From contig NZ_JAHCDN010000001.1 in assembly GCF_018413605.1 (NCBI RefSeq), positions 1,984,001 to 2,048,000 on the forward strand: a stretch of 64,000 bases of DNA. The letters run 5' to 3'. Below the pieces are notes generated by a model. It was not told the DNA's origin. It saw nothing but the letters and a program-made list of their open reading frames with translations, and searched no databases. This document shows, one piece after another, positions 25,350-35,575 of the stretch. Numbering within the stretch: the first letter of the stretch is position 1; each line of letters starts with the position of its first letter. The position numbers and the translations under genes are program-made. Source of the stretch: Variovorax sp. PCZ-1. GTDB taxonomy: Bacteria > Pseudomonadota > Gammaproteobacteria > Burkholderiales > Burkholderiaceae_C.

Positions 25350-26372
25350 ATGAATTCAAACCTCCAGCATGACCAGCGCATGGTCACCACACTCACGGTG
25401 GCTACGGCCAATGTTTTGAATTTGGCCAATCCAGGTCGTATGTTTTATGAGAATCAGGATACATATTCTGCCAACGAATTTGAGCGCAAGATTGAATGGC
25501 TGGGTGGGCGGATTGCTGCACTGAATGCCGATGTACTCGCTGTGCAAGAAGTGTGGGATGAGGCGGCGATCAAGGCGGCTGTCGCTCGCTCGGGTTTGCG
25601 CTACAGCACGGTGGCTGTGCCCGGCGCTGAAAACAACGAAAAGAGTAACGGTGCGCAGAATACGCCGCGCGTGGGTATCGTCACTCGTCTAGAAGTCGAA
25701 AAGCTGCAATCCTTTGTTGATTTTCCGCCCGCACTGCGCATTCAAATCCCCGGCCTCGGTGAGCATGCCAAATTCGAACGCCCGCCATTGCTCGCCACGC
25801 TGCGGATGAAGCATGGTCAAGTGCTACACATGCTCACAGCACACATGAAAAGCAAACGGCCTAAATTTTTGCAAGACGCCAATGGCGATCCCACGGAAGA
25901 TCGTGAAGACCCAAAAATCTTGGCGCTCGCCACCCTGCGCAGCCTGATGATGCGCGGCGCGGAAGCTGCAGCCATGAGGCATATCGTGGCCGATGTCTTG
26001 CAGCGCACGCATGCGCCATTGATCGTGATGGGTGATTTCAATGATGGCCCGCACAGCGTGACCACGCAAATGATTGCAGCCACTGGCGAAGTGGTTTATG
26101 ACCGAGGCGCACGCGATACAGCGCTTTGGAATGCCTATGAAGTACAAGGCGAGATGGCTTTGAAGCGCGATGTGGCCTACAGCCATGTGCATCAGGGCTC
26201 GCCTGAAGTGCTCGATCAAATCTTTGTGAGTGAAGAGTTTTTAGCACGCAGCAAATTCAGCATCGGCGATGTGCGCCGCGTGGATTATTTCAATGATCAC
26301 TTGCAGGAAGGCCGGGATCGCTCACGCTCTGATCATGGCTTTGTGCGCGCTGTGATTCGCGTGTTTCAGTAG
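25350..26372 (+). CDS. Endonuclease/exonuclease/phosphatase-family hydrolase
   Basis: A 340-residue EEP-fold protein with ATANVLNL, AVQEVWD (metal-binding Glu), TAHMKSK, GDFNDGP (Asp/Asn) and RSRSDHGFV (catalytic Asp-His). These residues support a Mg-dependent phosphodiesterase or phosphatase. ATG 25350 is preferred to the upstream TTG. The protein lacks a signal peptide. The next gene starts 1 bp after its stop. The substrate (nucleic acid or phospho-ester) is undetermined. Confidence 0.85.
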   Translation: MNSNLQHDQRMVTTLTVATANVLNLANPGRMFYENQDTYSANEFERKIEWLGGRIAALNADVLAVQEVWDEAAIKAAVARSGLRYSTVAVPGAENNEKSNGAQNTPRVGIVTRLEVEKLQSFVDFPPALRIQIPGLGEHAKFERPPLLATLRMKHGQVLHMLTAHMKSKRPKFLQDANGDPTEDREDPKILALATLRSLMMRGAEAAAMRHIVADVLQRTHAPLIVMGDFNDGPHSVTTQMIAATGEVVYDRGARDTALWNAYEVQGEMALKRDVAYSHVHQGSPEVLDQIFVSEEFLARSKFSIGDVRRVDYFNDHLQEGRDRSRSDHGFVRAVIRVFQ

Positions 26373-26373
26373 G

Positions 26374-27570
26374 ATGAAAACCACTCCACCCGTCATGCCC
26401 ACGCCTTGGCATTGGATTGCGCTGCTGTTTACCGCCGGCTTGTTAGCGTCGTTTCAATACGCCAAAATTCCCTACATGCTGCCGGGGCTGATCCAGCAAA
26501 CGCTGATGACACCTGTGCAGCAAGCGCTGGTGCTCTCTGTGATTGGCATTGCGGGGGCTGTAGGCGGCACGTTCGCCGGAGCCTTGTGCCAAGCGGCAGG
26601 TTTGCGGCGAACCTTGCTGTTTGGACTGGCTGTCGCAGTTGCTGGCTCTGTGTTGCCTTTGTTGGCAAGCAGCTATCCGATGTTGCTGATGGCGCGTGTG
26701 ATTGAAAGCGTGGCGCATATGGCGATTGTGGTGTCTGTGCCTACCTTGATTTTGATGCTTTGCCATCCTTCGCATCAACCTCGCGTTATGGCTATATGGA
26801 GCTGCTATTTCACGCTCACCTTCATCATCGCGGCCTTCGCAGTTCCCACCGTTGTAGAGCTTAGCGGCTGGCGCGGCGTGGCTTTGGCACATGCGATTCT
26901 GCTCATCGCAGTGGGTGTACTGTGCTGGTGGATGCCTCAAAACGAGAGTACGAAGCGCGAAGGCATCGCGCTTCGTGCGAGCGATATGCTGCGCGCGCAG
27001 ATGCGCCTGCTGCGCGAAGGCAAGCTGCTCGCAGTGCCCATCACCTTCTTTGGCTACACCTTGCTCTTTGTGGCGTTGGTGAGCGTGTTGCCTGGTCTCC
27101 TAGCCAACACGCCTGCAACCACGACGCGACTCGCCCTGTGGCTACCGCTAGCATCGTTGCTAGGCACGGTGATTGCCATGCTGATGCTGAGCAAGGGCAT
27201 GCCAGGTCATCGGCTGGTTCGGTATTCAGCGGTAGTCATCGTGCTGGCCGGTATGGTTTTGGTGTTCACGTCGCAGCGCGGCATGACAGCACAAGCTTTG
27301 GTGATGCTTGGCTTTGTAGCACTGGGCACTTTGCCCGCAGGAATCATCAGCTCGATCCCTGCACTGTTCACATCAGGTGACTCAGATATCACCTTGGTTA
27401 ACGGCGGTTTGGTGCAGTTTGGCAATCTGGGCAACTTCATTGGCTCACCGATTCTCGCTGCCATGCTGGTGCAATGGGGTTGGGTCAGCATCGGCATGTA
27501 TTTGCTGGCGGGCGGCTTGATTGTCTCCGTTTGTTTGATGCTTTTGCAGCACTTCGCCGGCAAAAAATAA
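26374..27570 (+). CDS. MFS transporter
   Basis: A 398-residue polytopic protein with about 12 membrane segments and typical loops such as GLRRTLLFG between segments 2 and 3. It directly follows the EEP-family gene, so the two are probably co-transcribed. It has no close recognisable subfamily signature to me, and the ligand is unknown. Its TAA stop is followed at once by a perfect 14-bp stem. Confidence 0.82.
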   Translation: MKTTPPVMPTPWHWIALLFTAGLLASFQYAKIPYMLPGLIQQTLMTPVQQALVLSVIGIAGAVGGTFAGALCQAAGLRRTLLFGLAVAVAGSVLPLLASSYPMLLMARVIESVAHMAIVVSVPTLILMLCHPSHQPRVMAIWSCYFTLTFIIAAFAVPTVVELSGWRGVALAHAILLIAVGVLCWWMPQNESTKREGIALRASDMLRAQMRLLREGKLLAVPITFFGYTLLFVALVSVLPGLLANTPATTTRLALWLPLASLLGTVIAMLMLSKGMPGHRLVRYSAVVIVLAGMVLVFTSQRGMTAQALVMLGFVALGTLPAGIISSIPALFTSGDSDITLVNGGLVQFGNLGNFIGSPILAAMLVQWGWVSIGMYLLAGGLIVSVCLMLLQHFAGKK

Positions 27571-27605
27571 GCCCTCATTGCTACGCTTTCAGTAGCAATG
27601 AGGGC
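27561..27605 (-). terminator. Rho-independent terminator of the TRAP operon
   Basis: Perfect 14-bp arms at 27571-27584 and 27592-27605 (GCCCTCATTGCTAC) enclose a 7-base loop. Read leftward the hairpin is followed by TTATTTTTTG, a T-tract that runs into the last codons of the convergent MFS gene. On the plus strand it lacks a T-tract, so it mainly ends the dctM transcript. Confidence 0.85.
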
Positions 27606-27624
27606 TGTGTTGCTCAACTGCTCT

Positions 27625-29652
27625 TTACCTGTACAGCACCGTCGGCAGCCACATACCGATCTGTGGGAAGGCATACAAAATCACAATCGCGAGCACTTGG
27701 ATGCCCATGAAGGGGAGCATGCCGGCGAAGATTTGGTTGAGCGTCACATGCGGTGGGCTCACGCCTTTCAAGTAAAACGCTGCCATCGCCACTGGTGGGC
27801 TCAAGAACGCAGTTTGCAGATTCAACGCCACGAGCAGGCCGAAGAAGAGTGGATCAACGCCGAAGTTATCCAAGAGCGGAATGAAGATGGGCATGAAGAT
27901 CACGATGATCTCTGTCCACTCCAGCGGCCATCCCAAGATGAAGATGATGGCTTGGCTGAGCAGCAAGAATTGGAACTTGGTGAGGTTCATCGACATCACC
28001 CAGTTTTCCACCAGCTCTTGGCCACCGAGCAGCGCAAAGGCTGCGGAGAAGATGGCCGAGCCGACGAAGAGCCAGCAGACCATGGCCGAGGTCTTCGCGG
28101 TGAGGAAGGCGGATTCTTTCACCACACCGAAATTCAATCGCCCATACGCGGCCGCGAGCAACGCGCCACCGAGTGCGCCCACAGCCGCAGCCTCAGTGGG
28201 CGTGGCCAAGCCAAACACGATCGAGCCGAGCACGGCCAGAATCAACACGACCAGTGGGAAGAAGGAGCTGAGCAGCATCTTGAAGATTTCAAGACGCGCG
28301 AAGCTCAGCCATGCGTAGAAAAACAGCATCACGGCTGCGCCGACTGCTAGGCCAATCCAGTAGCCCTTAGGCGCTGGCACGCGATCACCTGCACTGGCAT
28401 CCGCTGCAGGCTTCGCATTTGCACCGGGCGGCTCGGAGACGCCTGTGGTCTGAGCAGCTTCTTTGGCTGCGGCAGGCTCGCTTGCCGCAGCGCCCGGCGG
28501 CTCAGCCAAACCGGAAGAAGCTTCTTTCTTTTCAGCCTTATCGTCGCTTGGAGGCTCGGCCAAGCCAGTGGAAGATTCCTTCTTTTCTGATTTGTCATCA
28601 GAAGGCGGCTCTTGCAAACCGCCTGAGGAAGTCTCAGCAGGCTTCTCTTCCAAAGATTGCATGCCAGTGCTGGCCACAACCGGCGCTTCCGCTTCGACAG
28701 GCGATGTCGCCACGCGATACGACAAGAGGGATACGCCAGTGAACACGATCAGTGGCAGCAAGGCAATACCGAGCTGGCGCGCAATATGGCCCATCGGCAC
28801 GCCGTTATTTCGCTCGCCACGCATGCCCGTGAGCAGCGCAGGCACAGCGCGAGTTTTCACACCTGATGACACATTGGCCAGCAGCTTTTGCGTGAGCGCG
28901 GGCAGATCAATATGCCGCTCAGCTTCTGGCAAAGGCGGCGCCAAATGCGGTTTGAAATAGGCCACGATGATCACGTAAATGATGTAGAGACCAGCCAGCA
29001 TCAAACCGGGGAACAATGCACCTGCATAGAGCTGCACGACGGATACGCCAGCCGTTGCGCCATACACGATCAGCATCACGGATGGCGGGATCAGTATCCC
29101 TAAGCAGCCGCCAGCTGTGATCGCGCCTGCAGCCAAGCGTGTGTCATAGCCCGCGCGCAGCATCTGCGGAAAGGCGAGCAAGCCCATGAGGGTGACGACT
29201 GCGCCCACGATGCCGGTAGCAGTGGCAAACACCGCGCAGGTCAGCAGCGTAGCCACAGCCAGCGAGCCGGGCACACGCGCCATGGCCAAGTGCAGGCTGC
29301 GAAACAACTTCTCAATCAAATTCGCCCGCTCCACGAGATAACCCATGAAGACGAAAAGTGGAATGGAGATGAGCACATCATTGCTCATCACCTTGAAGGC
29401 CGATTGCACCATGAGCGTGAGCGTTTTGCTCGTGTCTCGTTCGTAGGCGATCCAAGTGAAAATCATGCCCATACCCATGAGGGTGAAGGCGGTGGGGAAG
29501 CCCATCATGATCGCGACCACGACGAGCGCGAGCATCATGAGGCCGAGATGGCCATTGGTCACTTTTTCAGCGGAGAGCAGCATCACCGCTGTGCCGGCCA
29601 AGATGATGGCCATGAGGATGAAGCCGAACCAGAGTTCTTTACGGATTTTCAT
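27625..29652 (-). CDS. dctM: TRAP transporter large permease with long acidic insert
   Basis: A 675-residue DctM-type permease. Hydrophobic segments fill residues 1-310 and 430-675. Residues about 315-425 form a hydrophilic Pro/Glu/Lys/Ala-rich insert with imperfect repeats of the type GLAEPPSDDKAEKKE. Typical DctM proteins have about 430 residues; enlarged forms near 600 exist. It overlaps dctQ by 4 bp. With DctQ and DctP it imports an organic acid using a sodium gradient. Confidence 0.9.
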   Translation of the reverse strand: MKIRKELWFGFILMAIILAGTAVMLLSAEKVTNGHLGLMMLALVVVAIMMGFPTAFTLMGMGMIFTWIAYERDTSKTLTLMVQSAFKVMSNDVLISIPLFVFMGYLVERANLIEKLFRSLHLAMARVPGSLAVATLLTCAVFATATGIVGAVVTLMGLLAFPQMLRAGYDTRLAAGAITAGGCLGILIPPSVMLIVYGATAGVSVVQLYAGALFPGLMLAGLYIIYVIIVAYFKPHLAPPLPEAERHIDLPALTQKLLANVSSGVKTRAVPALLTGMRGERNNGVPMGHIARQLGIALLPLIVFTGVSLLSYRVATSPVEAEAPVVASTGMQSLEEKPAETSSGGLQEPPSDDKSEKKESSTGLAEPPSDDKAEKKEASSGLAEPPGAAASEPAAAKEAAQTTGVSEPPGANAKPAADASAGDRVPAPKGYWIGLAVGAAVMLFFYAWLSFARLEIFKMLLSSFFPLVVLILAVLGSIVFGLATPTEAAAVGALGGALLAAAYGRLNFGVVKESAFLTAKTSAMVCWLFVGSAIFSAAFALLGGQELVENWVMSMNLTKFQFLLLSQAIIFILGWPLEWTEIIVIFMPIFIPLLDNFGVDPLFFGLLVALNLQTAFLSPPVAMAAFYLKGVSPPHVTLNQIFAGMLPFMGIQVLAIVILYAFPQIGMWLPTVLYR
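28490..28640 (-). repeat. Tandem in-frame repeat within dctM
   Basis: It encodes three or four imperfect copies of a unit of about 18-19 residues containing EPPSDDK and EKKE. It is coding low complexity and sits in the loop between two membrane halves. Confidence 0.7.
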
Positions 29653-30269
29653 GTCTGGCCTGCTTTCTTCAATGCAGCTTGACCAGCGGCAGCAATATCT
29701 TCGTCTTTCACATGCACCATCTCTTTGAGTTTTTCCACGTCCACCTCTTCCACATCTTGCTCACGCGAAGGCCATGCGCCTGAGCGGATGCAGGCGATGC
29801 AGCGCACAATTTCCACAATGCCTTGTGCAAGCAACATAAAGGCAGCAATCGGGATGATGGCTTTGAAGGGATAGATGGGCAGCGGATCGGCAGAGAAAGT
29901 TTGCTCACGGATCGCGACTGCATCCGCTGCAAATGTCCAGCCCGCCCAGGCCATGGCAAACACGCCCGGCAGGAAAAACACGATGTACAAAATCAGATCA
30001 ATCCAAGCTTGCGTGCGCGGCTCAAAAAAGCCATAGAGCACATCACCACGCACATGATTGTTCTTCGCCAGCGTGTAGGCACCCGCCATCATGAAAAGCG
30101 TGCCATACAAAATGATTTGCGCATCCAGCACCCAGCCATGCGGCTTGTTGAGTGCATAACGAGAGAACACTTCCCAGCAAATCAACAGCGTGAGTGCAAC
30201 GATCAGCCAAGAAAAGAGCTGCCCGACCCAAGTGGATATTCGGTCCACCAAAAGAAGAATTTTTTGCAT
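29649..30269 (-). CDS. dctQ: TRAP transporter small permease
   Basis: A 206-residue protein with four hydrophobic segments, as in DctQ, and the family motif NNHVRGDVLYGF. I chose ATG 30269 because upstream codons are encoded by a dispersed repeat copy. No Shine-Dalgarno is visible, since the repeat tail abuts the start. A charged tail of about 45 residues (EEVDVEKLKEM) follows the last membrane segment. Confidence 0.88.
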   Translation of the reverse strand: MQKILLLVDRISTWVGQLFSWLIVALTLLICWEVFSRYALNKPHGWVLDAQIILYGTLFMMAGAYTLAKNNHVRGDVLYGFFEPRTQAWIDLILYIVFFLPGVFAMAWAGWTFAADAVAIREQTFSADPLPIYPFKAIIPIAAFMLLAQGIVEIVRCIACIRSGAWPSREQDVEEVDVEKLKEMVHVKDEDIAAAGQAALKKAGQT

Positions 30270-30326
30270 ATTTTTAAGCCAAATGAGCCTGTAGCCGGCA
30301 TGTATCCTGCGCAAGCAGCTATCAAA
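30270..30326 (-). repeat. Dispersed repeat, copy 8 (dctP-dctQ gap)
   Basis: Reverse oriented: TTTTTAAGCCAAATGAGC tail, GTAGCCGGCATGTATCC, TGCGCAAGCAGCTATC. It sits directly upstream of the dctQ start and shares its A-tract with the terminator that follows dctP. Confidence 0.85.
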
Positions 30327-30360
30327 AAAAGAGCGACTACCTTTGGGGCAGCCGCTCTTT
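30324..30360 (-). terminator. Terminator between dctP and dctQ
   Basis: Read leftward, AAAGAGCG pairs with CGCTCTTT across a roughly 20-base loop with further pairing, and seven Ts follow. It lies 14 bp after the dctP stop. It would make dctP mRNA more abundant than dctQM, as expected for a binding protein. Confidence 0.75.
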
Positions 30361-30373
30361 GATCAAACCACCA

Positions 30374-31504
30374 TCAAGCTTTCTTACCTGAGAAGTAGCG
30401 GTTCCAAGCCATTTTGAAATCGACCATGTAGTCGTTTTGCCATTGACCTGCACGCTGGGCAAATGCTTTTTGCGAATCCAGCACTTTTTGGAACAGTGGA
30501 TTTTCTTTCGCCTTGGCAGCAATGACTTTATCCCAAGCATCGAGTTGCGCACGTAGCACGGCATCCGGTGTTTTGTAGAACTTGATACCTTGCTTTTTAA
30601 GTGCAGCATAGTCTTCTGAGTTGCGCTGAATCGCTTTCCAGCTCATCTCCGCGCTCGAGGCTTGAACGGCGTAATCAATCACAGCTTTCAATTCAGCCGG
30701 CAAGGCATTGAGTTTGGCTTTGTTGAACAGAATTTCAAATTGCTCACCGCTCTGGTGGAAAGATTGCAGCATGCAATTCTTCACCACATCAGGGAAGCCG
30801 AGCAAGCGATCAGAAGTCGCGTTGTTGAATTCAGCCGCATCGATCAAGCCACGATCCAGCGCGGGCACAATCTCGCCGCCGGGCAGTGGGTTCACCGCAG
30901 CGCCCAGCTCTTTGAACACATCGACTGCCAAGCCTACGGTGCGGAATTTCAGGCCTTGCAGATCAGATGCTTTTGCAATCGGCTTCTTGAACCAACCCAG
31001 AGGCTGCGTTGGCATCGGGCCATAGAGGTATGACACCACATCCATGTTGATGGATTTGTAGATCTCATCCAGCAGCGCCTTGCCGCCGCCAAAGTTGTGC
31101 CATGCGAGCACCATGTTAGGGTCCATGCCGTAAGCTGGGCCTGAGCCCCAGAGCGCGAGCGCGGTGTTTTTGCCATAGTGATAAGCCACCACGCCATGGC
31201 CGCCATCGAGCGTGCCTTTGTTCACAGCGTCGAGCAATTGGAATGCAGGGACGACGGAGCCGGAGGGCAACACTTCAATCTTGAGCTTGCCGCTGGCCAT
31301 GTCGTTCACCTTCTTGGCGAAATCGTTGGCGTATTCGTGGAAGATATCTTTCGCGGGCCAGGTGCTTTGGAAGCGCAGCGTGGTGCTTTGCGCAGTGGCC
31401 ACCATGGGCACCGTCATCGCGGTGGCGGCGGCTGCGCCTTGCAGAAAGCGGCGGCGGGCGGGTTTGCTTTGTGGCTCGCCTTTTGTTGAGGGCTGGGTCT
31501 TCAT
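30374..31504 (-). CDS. dctP: TRAP transporter substrate-binding protein
   Basis: A 376-residue DctP-type receptor with a twin-arginine signal (ARRRFLQGAAAAT, residues 17-29). The middle segment GPMPTQPLGWFKKPI and LKFRTVGLAVDVFKELGAA place it in the TakP/FcbT1 branch, whose members bind 2-oxoacids or aromatic carboxylates. GGAGACAACG precedes the ATG. A terminator separates it from dctQM. The exact ligand is not readable. Confidence 0.9.
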   Translation of the reverse strand: MKTQPSTKGEPQSKPARRRFLQGAAAATAMTVPMVATAQSTTLRFQSTWPAKDIFHEYANDFAKKVNDMASGKLKIEVLPSGSVVPAFQLLDAVNKGTLDGGHGVVAYHYGKNTALALWGSGPAYGMDPNMVLAWHNFGGGKALLDEIYKSINMDVVSYLYGPMPTQPLGWFKKPIAKASDLQGLKFRTVGLAVDVFKELGAAVNPLPGGEIVPALDRGLIDAAEFNNATSDRLLGFPDVVKNCMLQSFHQSGEQFEILFNKAKLNALPAELKAVIDYAVQASSAEMSWKAIQRNSEDYAALKKQGIKFYKTPDAVLRAQLDAWDKVIAAKAKENPLFQKVLDSQKAFAQRAGQWQNDYMVDFKMAWNRYFSGKKA

Positions 31505-31736
31505 CGTTGTCTCCTGGTTAGAAAAATGTCCAATGGGGTTGGAACGAACGCAGTATCAGTCAAAGTTTTGTCTATGACAAGCCAAGCCTAGAGATACCAT
31601 TTATCACAATGGGGAATAGCTCTGAAAACCTAAGGTAAACCCTAAATTTAATCTTCAAACTAAAAATATTCAGCGAACTTAACCCCATATATCAAGCTGA
31701 ATGCGTTCAACGAGCATCATTTGAAATGGAGCTTGT
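31505..31736. promoter_or_regulatory. dctP / 31737 divergent promoter region
   Basis: The 232-bp gap contains CTAAGGTAAACCCTAA (31630-31645), an imperfect palindrome whose complement TTAGGGTTTACC resembles strings upstream of mat and of both SnoaL divergons. It also contains AATAGCTCTGAAA (31615-31627), which recurs exactly at 59333-59345. GAATGCGTTC (31702-31711) is a further short imperfect dyad. Promoters are not individually resolved. Confidence 0.4.
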
Positions 31737-32582
31737 ATGAACCCGCTTTTTTTACAAACCACCCTCGCATGCGCCCTCACCTGTATGAGCTTGAGCGCCA
31801 GCGCTGTCGGGCGGATCGCTGATGTGAATGTGATTGACCGCAGCACAGGGCAAACGCTGCCTGTGCATTTGCATCGTGGTGAATATTGGGTCGCAGGGCA
31901 GCCGGGCGCGAAGTATTCGATTCAAATACGCAACTCGCGTGGTTCGCGTGTACTTGCAGTCACATCGGTCGATGGCCTGAATGTGCTCTCTGGAGAGGCG
32001 GCGGATTTTTCGCAATCAGGCTATGTGTTTGAAAGCGGTCAGCGCTATGGCATTGAAGGCTGGCGTAAAAGTGACTCACAGGTCGCAGCATTCGTGTTCA
32101 CGGCAAGCGGCGATAGCTATGCCGAGCGCATTGGCAAGCCACGCGATATGGGCGTGATTGGTGTGGCGCTGTTTCGAGAGAAACCAGCCGCTGCTTTGCA
32201 TCCGCACCCTCCTGTTGTTAGTCGCAGAGAATTACCATCGCCAGCTGCACCCTCTGAACAAAATTCACGCGCTAACAGCAGCAGCGACAAAGCATCATCC
32301 TCTATGGAACGCGAGCGATCAGCTTCCAGCATGCCTGCTCCGCTGCCTACACCCAAGCTCGGCACTGCGCATGGTGAACGCGAAACATCTGTCGTCAGCC
32401 GTACGCAGTTCGAGCGCAACAGCGCGCAGCCTGATGAAATCATCCGTATCCGCTATGACAGCCATGCCAATCTCATCGCCCAAGGCGTGATCCCCAGCCC
32501 GCGCCCACGCTACCTGCATGCGCCAGACCCCTTCCCTGGATCACCGTTGGGTTACGTACCCGACCCGCCGACCTATCGTTAA
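31737..32582 (+). CDS. Secreted protein of unknown function
   Basis: A 281-residue protein with a signal peptide (cleavage likely after SLSASA, residue about 22). Residues 25-145 form a compact domain with a strand-rich look, and the remaining half is Ser/Pro-rich and probably disordered, ending in a Pro-rich PFPGSPLGYVPDPPTYR. I do not recognise the family. It lies 26 bp upstream of an ECF sigma factor gene on the same strand, so it may belong to that envelope-signalling unit. Confidence 0.7.
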   Translation: MNPLFLQTTLACALTCMSLSASAVGRIADVNVIDRSTGQTLPVHLHRGEYWVAGQPGAKYSIQIRNSRGSRVLAVTSVDGLNVLSGEAADFSQSGYVFESGQRYGIEGWRKSDSQVAAFVFTASGDSYAERIGKPRDMGVIGVALFREKPAAALHPHPPVVSRRELPSPAAPSEQNSRANSSSDKASSSMERERSASSMPAPLPTPKLGTAHGERETSVVSRTQFERNSAQPDEIIRIRYDSHANLIAQGVIPSPRPRYLHAPDPFPGSPLGYVPDPPTYR

Positions 32583-32608
32583 GCTCAAGGCTTGGCTATG
32601 ATCACTGA

Positions 32609-33249
32609 GTGACTGACACTTTCGAGCCCACCGATCTCGCCTTGATGCAGCGCTATGCACAAGGCGATGTTGCGGCGTTTGAAGTGCTCCTCAAGCGGCA
32701 TGAAACGGCGCTTTGGCGATTCATTGTGAAAAGTTTGCGAGATGCAGCAGCGGCGGAGGATGTGATGCAAGACACTTGGATCACCGTCACCCAGCAAGCG
32801 GCACGCTATGTGGAGAATGCGGTTAGCGCGGAGCAGACTGCGCAATTTCGCACCTGGCTCTTCACGCTCGCGCGCAGCCGCACCGTGGATCATCTGCGCA
32901 AGCAAAAGCCCGAAGTGAGCACCGAAGATTTCAGTAACTCTCAAAGCGATTGGCTTGGCAATCTCGCCGCTGATTCCGGCTTTGGTCCGCTGCGACAGCT
33001 CGAAGGCCGCGAGCAAGCGGGCGCGTTGCTGCAAGCTTTGCAAGAGCTGCCTGATGATCAGCGCGAAGCCTTCTTGCTGCAAGCTGAAGGTGGCTTGAGC
33101 GTGGAAGAAATCGCCGCCAGCTGCCAAGTGAGTTTTGAAACTGCCAAGAGTCGCCTGCGCTACGCTCGCAGCAAACTGAAAGCCTATTTAGCTGCTTGGT
33201 CACCCGAGCGCCAAGGCTTTGCCATGCAGCCCCGCTTGGAGGCATCGTC

Positions 33250-33253
<4 letters not shown>
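32609..33253 (+). CDS. ECF-type RNA polymerase sigma factor
   Basis: A 214-residue sigma-70 family protein with region 2 (YAQGDVAAFEVLLKRHE to AEDVMQDTWITV) and region 4 (LPDDQREAFLLQAEGGLS, then EEIAASCQVSFETAKSRLR). The start is GTG 32609. It overlaps the next gene, which encodes a membrane protein, by the ATGA junction. That is the classical sigma/anti-sigma arrangement, so the sigma factor is probably held at the membrane until an envelope signal arrives. Confidence 0.92.
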
Positions 33254-34389
<1,136 letters not shown>

Positions 34390-34431
34390 TCTCAACTGAT
34401 CTGGCGATGAAAAGTCACGAAGGCAAACGGC

Positions 34432-35556
34432 CTATGCTTTCGCGCCTAAAGCTGCCGCAAGCTGCTTTTGCAAGGCCAACTCTTGCGCATCTGGTGCGCT
34501 CTTGGTATCCCAGCCGGAAAGGTGTTGCTCTGCAATATCTGCGAGTGCGCTGATCCAAGGCTGCGAATCGTTGAGGCAAGGGATGTAGCTGAATTCTTTG
34601 CCGCCGGCATGCAGATAAGCTTCTTTGGCTTCCATGGAAATTTCTTCCAGCGTTTCCAAGCAATCCACTGGGAAGCCTGGGCAAATCACTTCCACGCTCT
34701 TGACACCTTTTTGCGCCATCTCAATCAGCGTAGGCTCGGTGTAGGGCTCCAGCCATTTGGCTTTGCCAAAGCGGGATTGAAAGGTGACTTTGTATTGCTC
34801 TTTGGAAAGACCCAATCGCTCAGCCAGCAAGCGCGCAGTTTTATAGCATTCGCAGTGGTAAATGTCACCCAAATGCAAAGTGCGCTCGGGCACACCGTGA
34901 AAGCTCATCACGAGTTGGTCTGCTCTGCCCTGCGTTTGCCAGTGATGGCGCACACGCTGTACCAAAGCCTCAATAAAGCCAGGATGATCGTGATAGTGAT
35001 TCACAAAACGCAGCTCGGGCACGGTGCGTGTTTTGGAGGCCCAGCTGTAAACCGCATCAAACACACTGGCACTCGTCGTACCGCTGTATTGCGGATAAAG
35101 CGGCAAGATAAGGATGCGCTTGAAGCCTTCTGCTTTGAGCGCATCCAATTGCGAAGGAATGCTTGGGTTGCCGTAACGCATGCCTAAGAGAGTGCGCACG
35201 CGATGCCCGCGCTGGGCGAGGCTGCCTTGCAGTAGCAATGCATTCTTATCGCTCCACACCTTCAGCGGTGAACCGCCACCTTGGCCATTGGCATCTGGCT
35301 TGATCCAAATGCTCTCGTATTTCTTGGCTGATTTTGCGGGGCGAAACCGCAAAATGATGCCGTGCAAAATCAGCCACCAGATGGGCTTGGGGATTTCCAC
35401 CACGCGATGGTCGCTCAAAAATTCGCCAAGATAGCGGCGCAGTGCTGGCGCGGTCGGTGCATCAGGTGTGCCGAGGTTGCAGAGTAATACTGCGGTATTC
35501 GATTGAAATTTATTTGCGCTGCCGTGGGCATACGCGGGTTCTTTTTGGAAGGCCAT
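34432..35556 (-). CDS. hemH: Ferrochelatase
   Basis: A 374-residue ferrochelatase. It has NLGTPDAPTAPALRRYL near the N-terminus, MSFHGVPERTLHLGD with the catalytic His, and VICPGFPVDCLETLEEI with the conserved Glu. It inserts iron into protoporphyrin IX, the last step of haem synthesis. The ATG lies at 35554-35556 and shares two bases with a possible ATG of the divergent HAD gene, so the two genes have no room for separate promoters outside each other's sequence. Confidence 0.96.
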   Translation of the reverse strand: MAFQKEPAYAHGSANKFQSNTAVLLCNLGTPDAPTAPALRRYLGEFLSDHRVVEIPKPIWWLILHGIILRFRPAKSAKKYESIWIKPDANGQGGGSPLKVWSDKNALLLQGSLAQRGHRVRTLLGMRYGNPSIPSQLDALKAEGFKRILILPLYPQYSGTTSASVFDAVYSWASKTRTVPELRFVNHYHDHPGFIEALVQRVRHHWQTQGRADQLVMSFHGVPERTLHLGDIYHCECYKTARLLAERLGLSKEQYKVTFQSRFGKAKWLEPYTEPTLIEMAQKGVKSVEVICPGFPVDCLETLEEISMEAKEAYLHAGGKEFSYIPCLNDSQPWISALADIAEQHLSGWDTKSAPDAQELALQKQLAAALGAKA

Positions 35557-35575
35557 GCGTTATTCTCGCTGCTCT

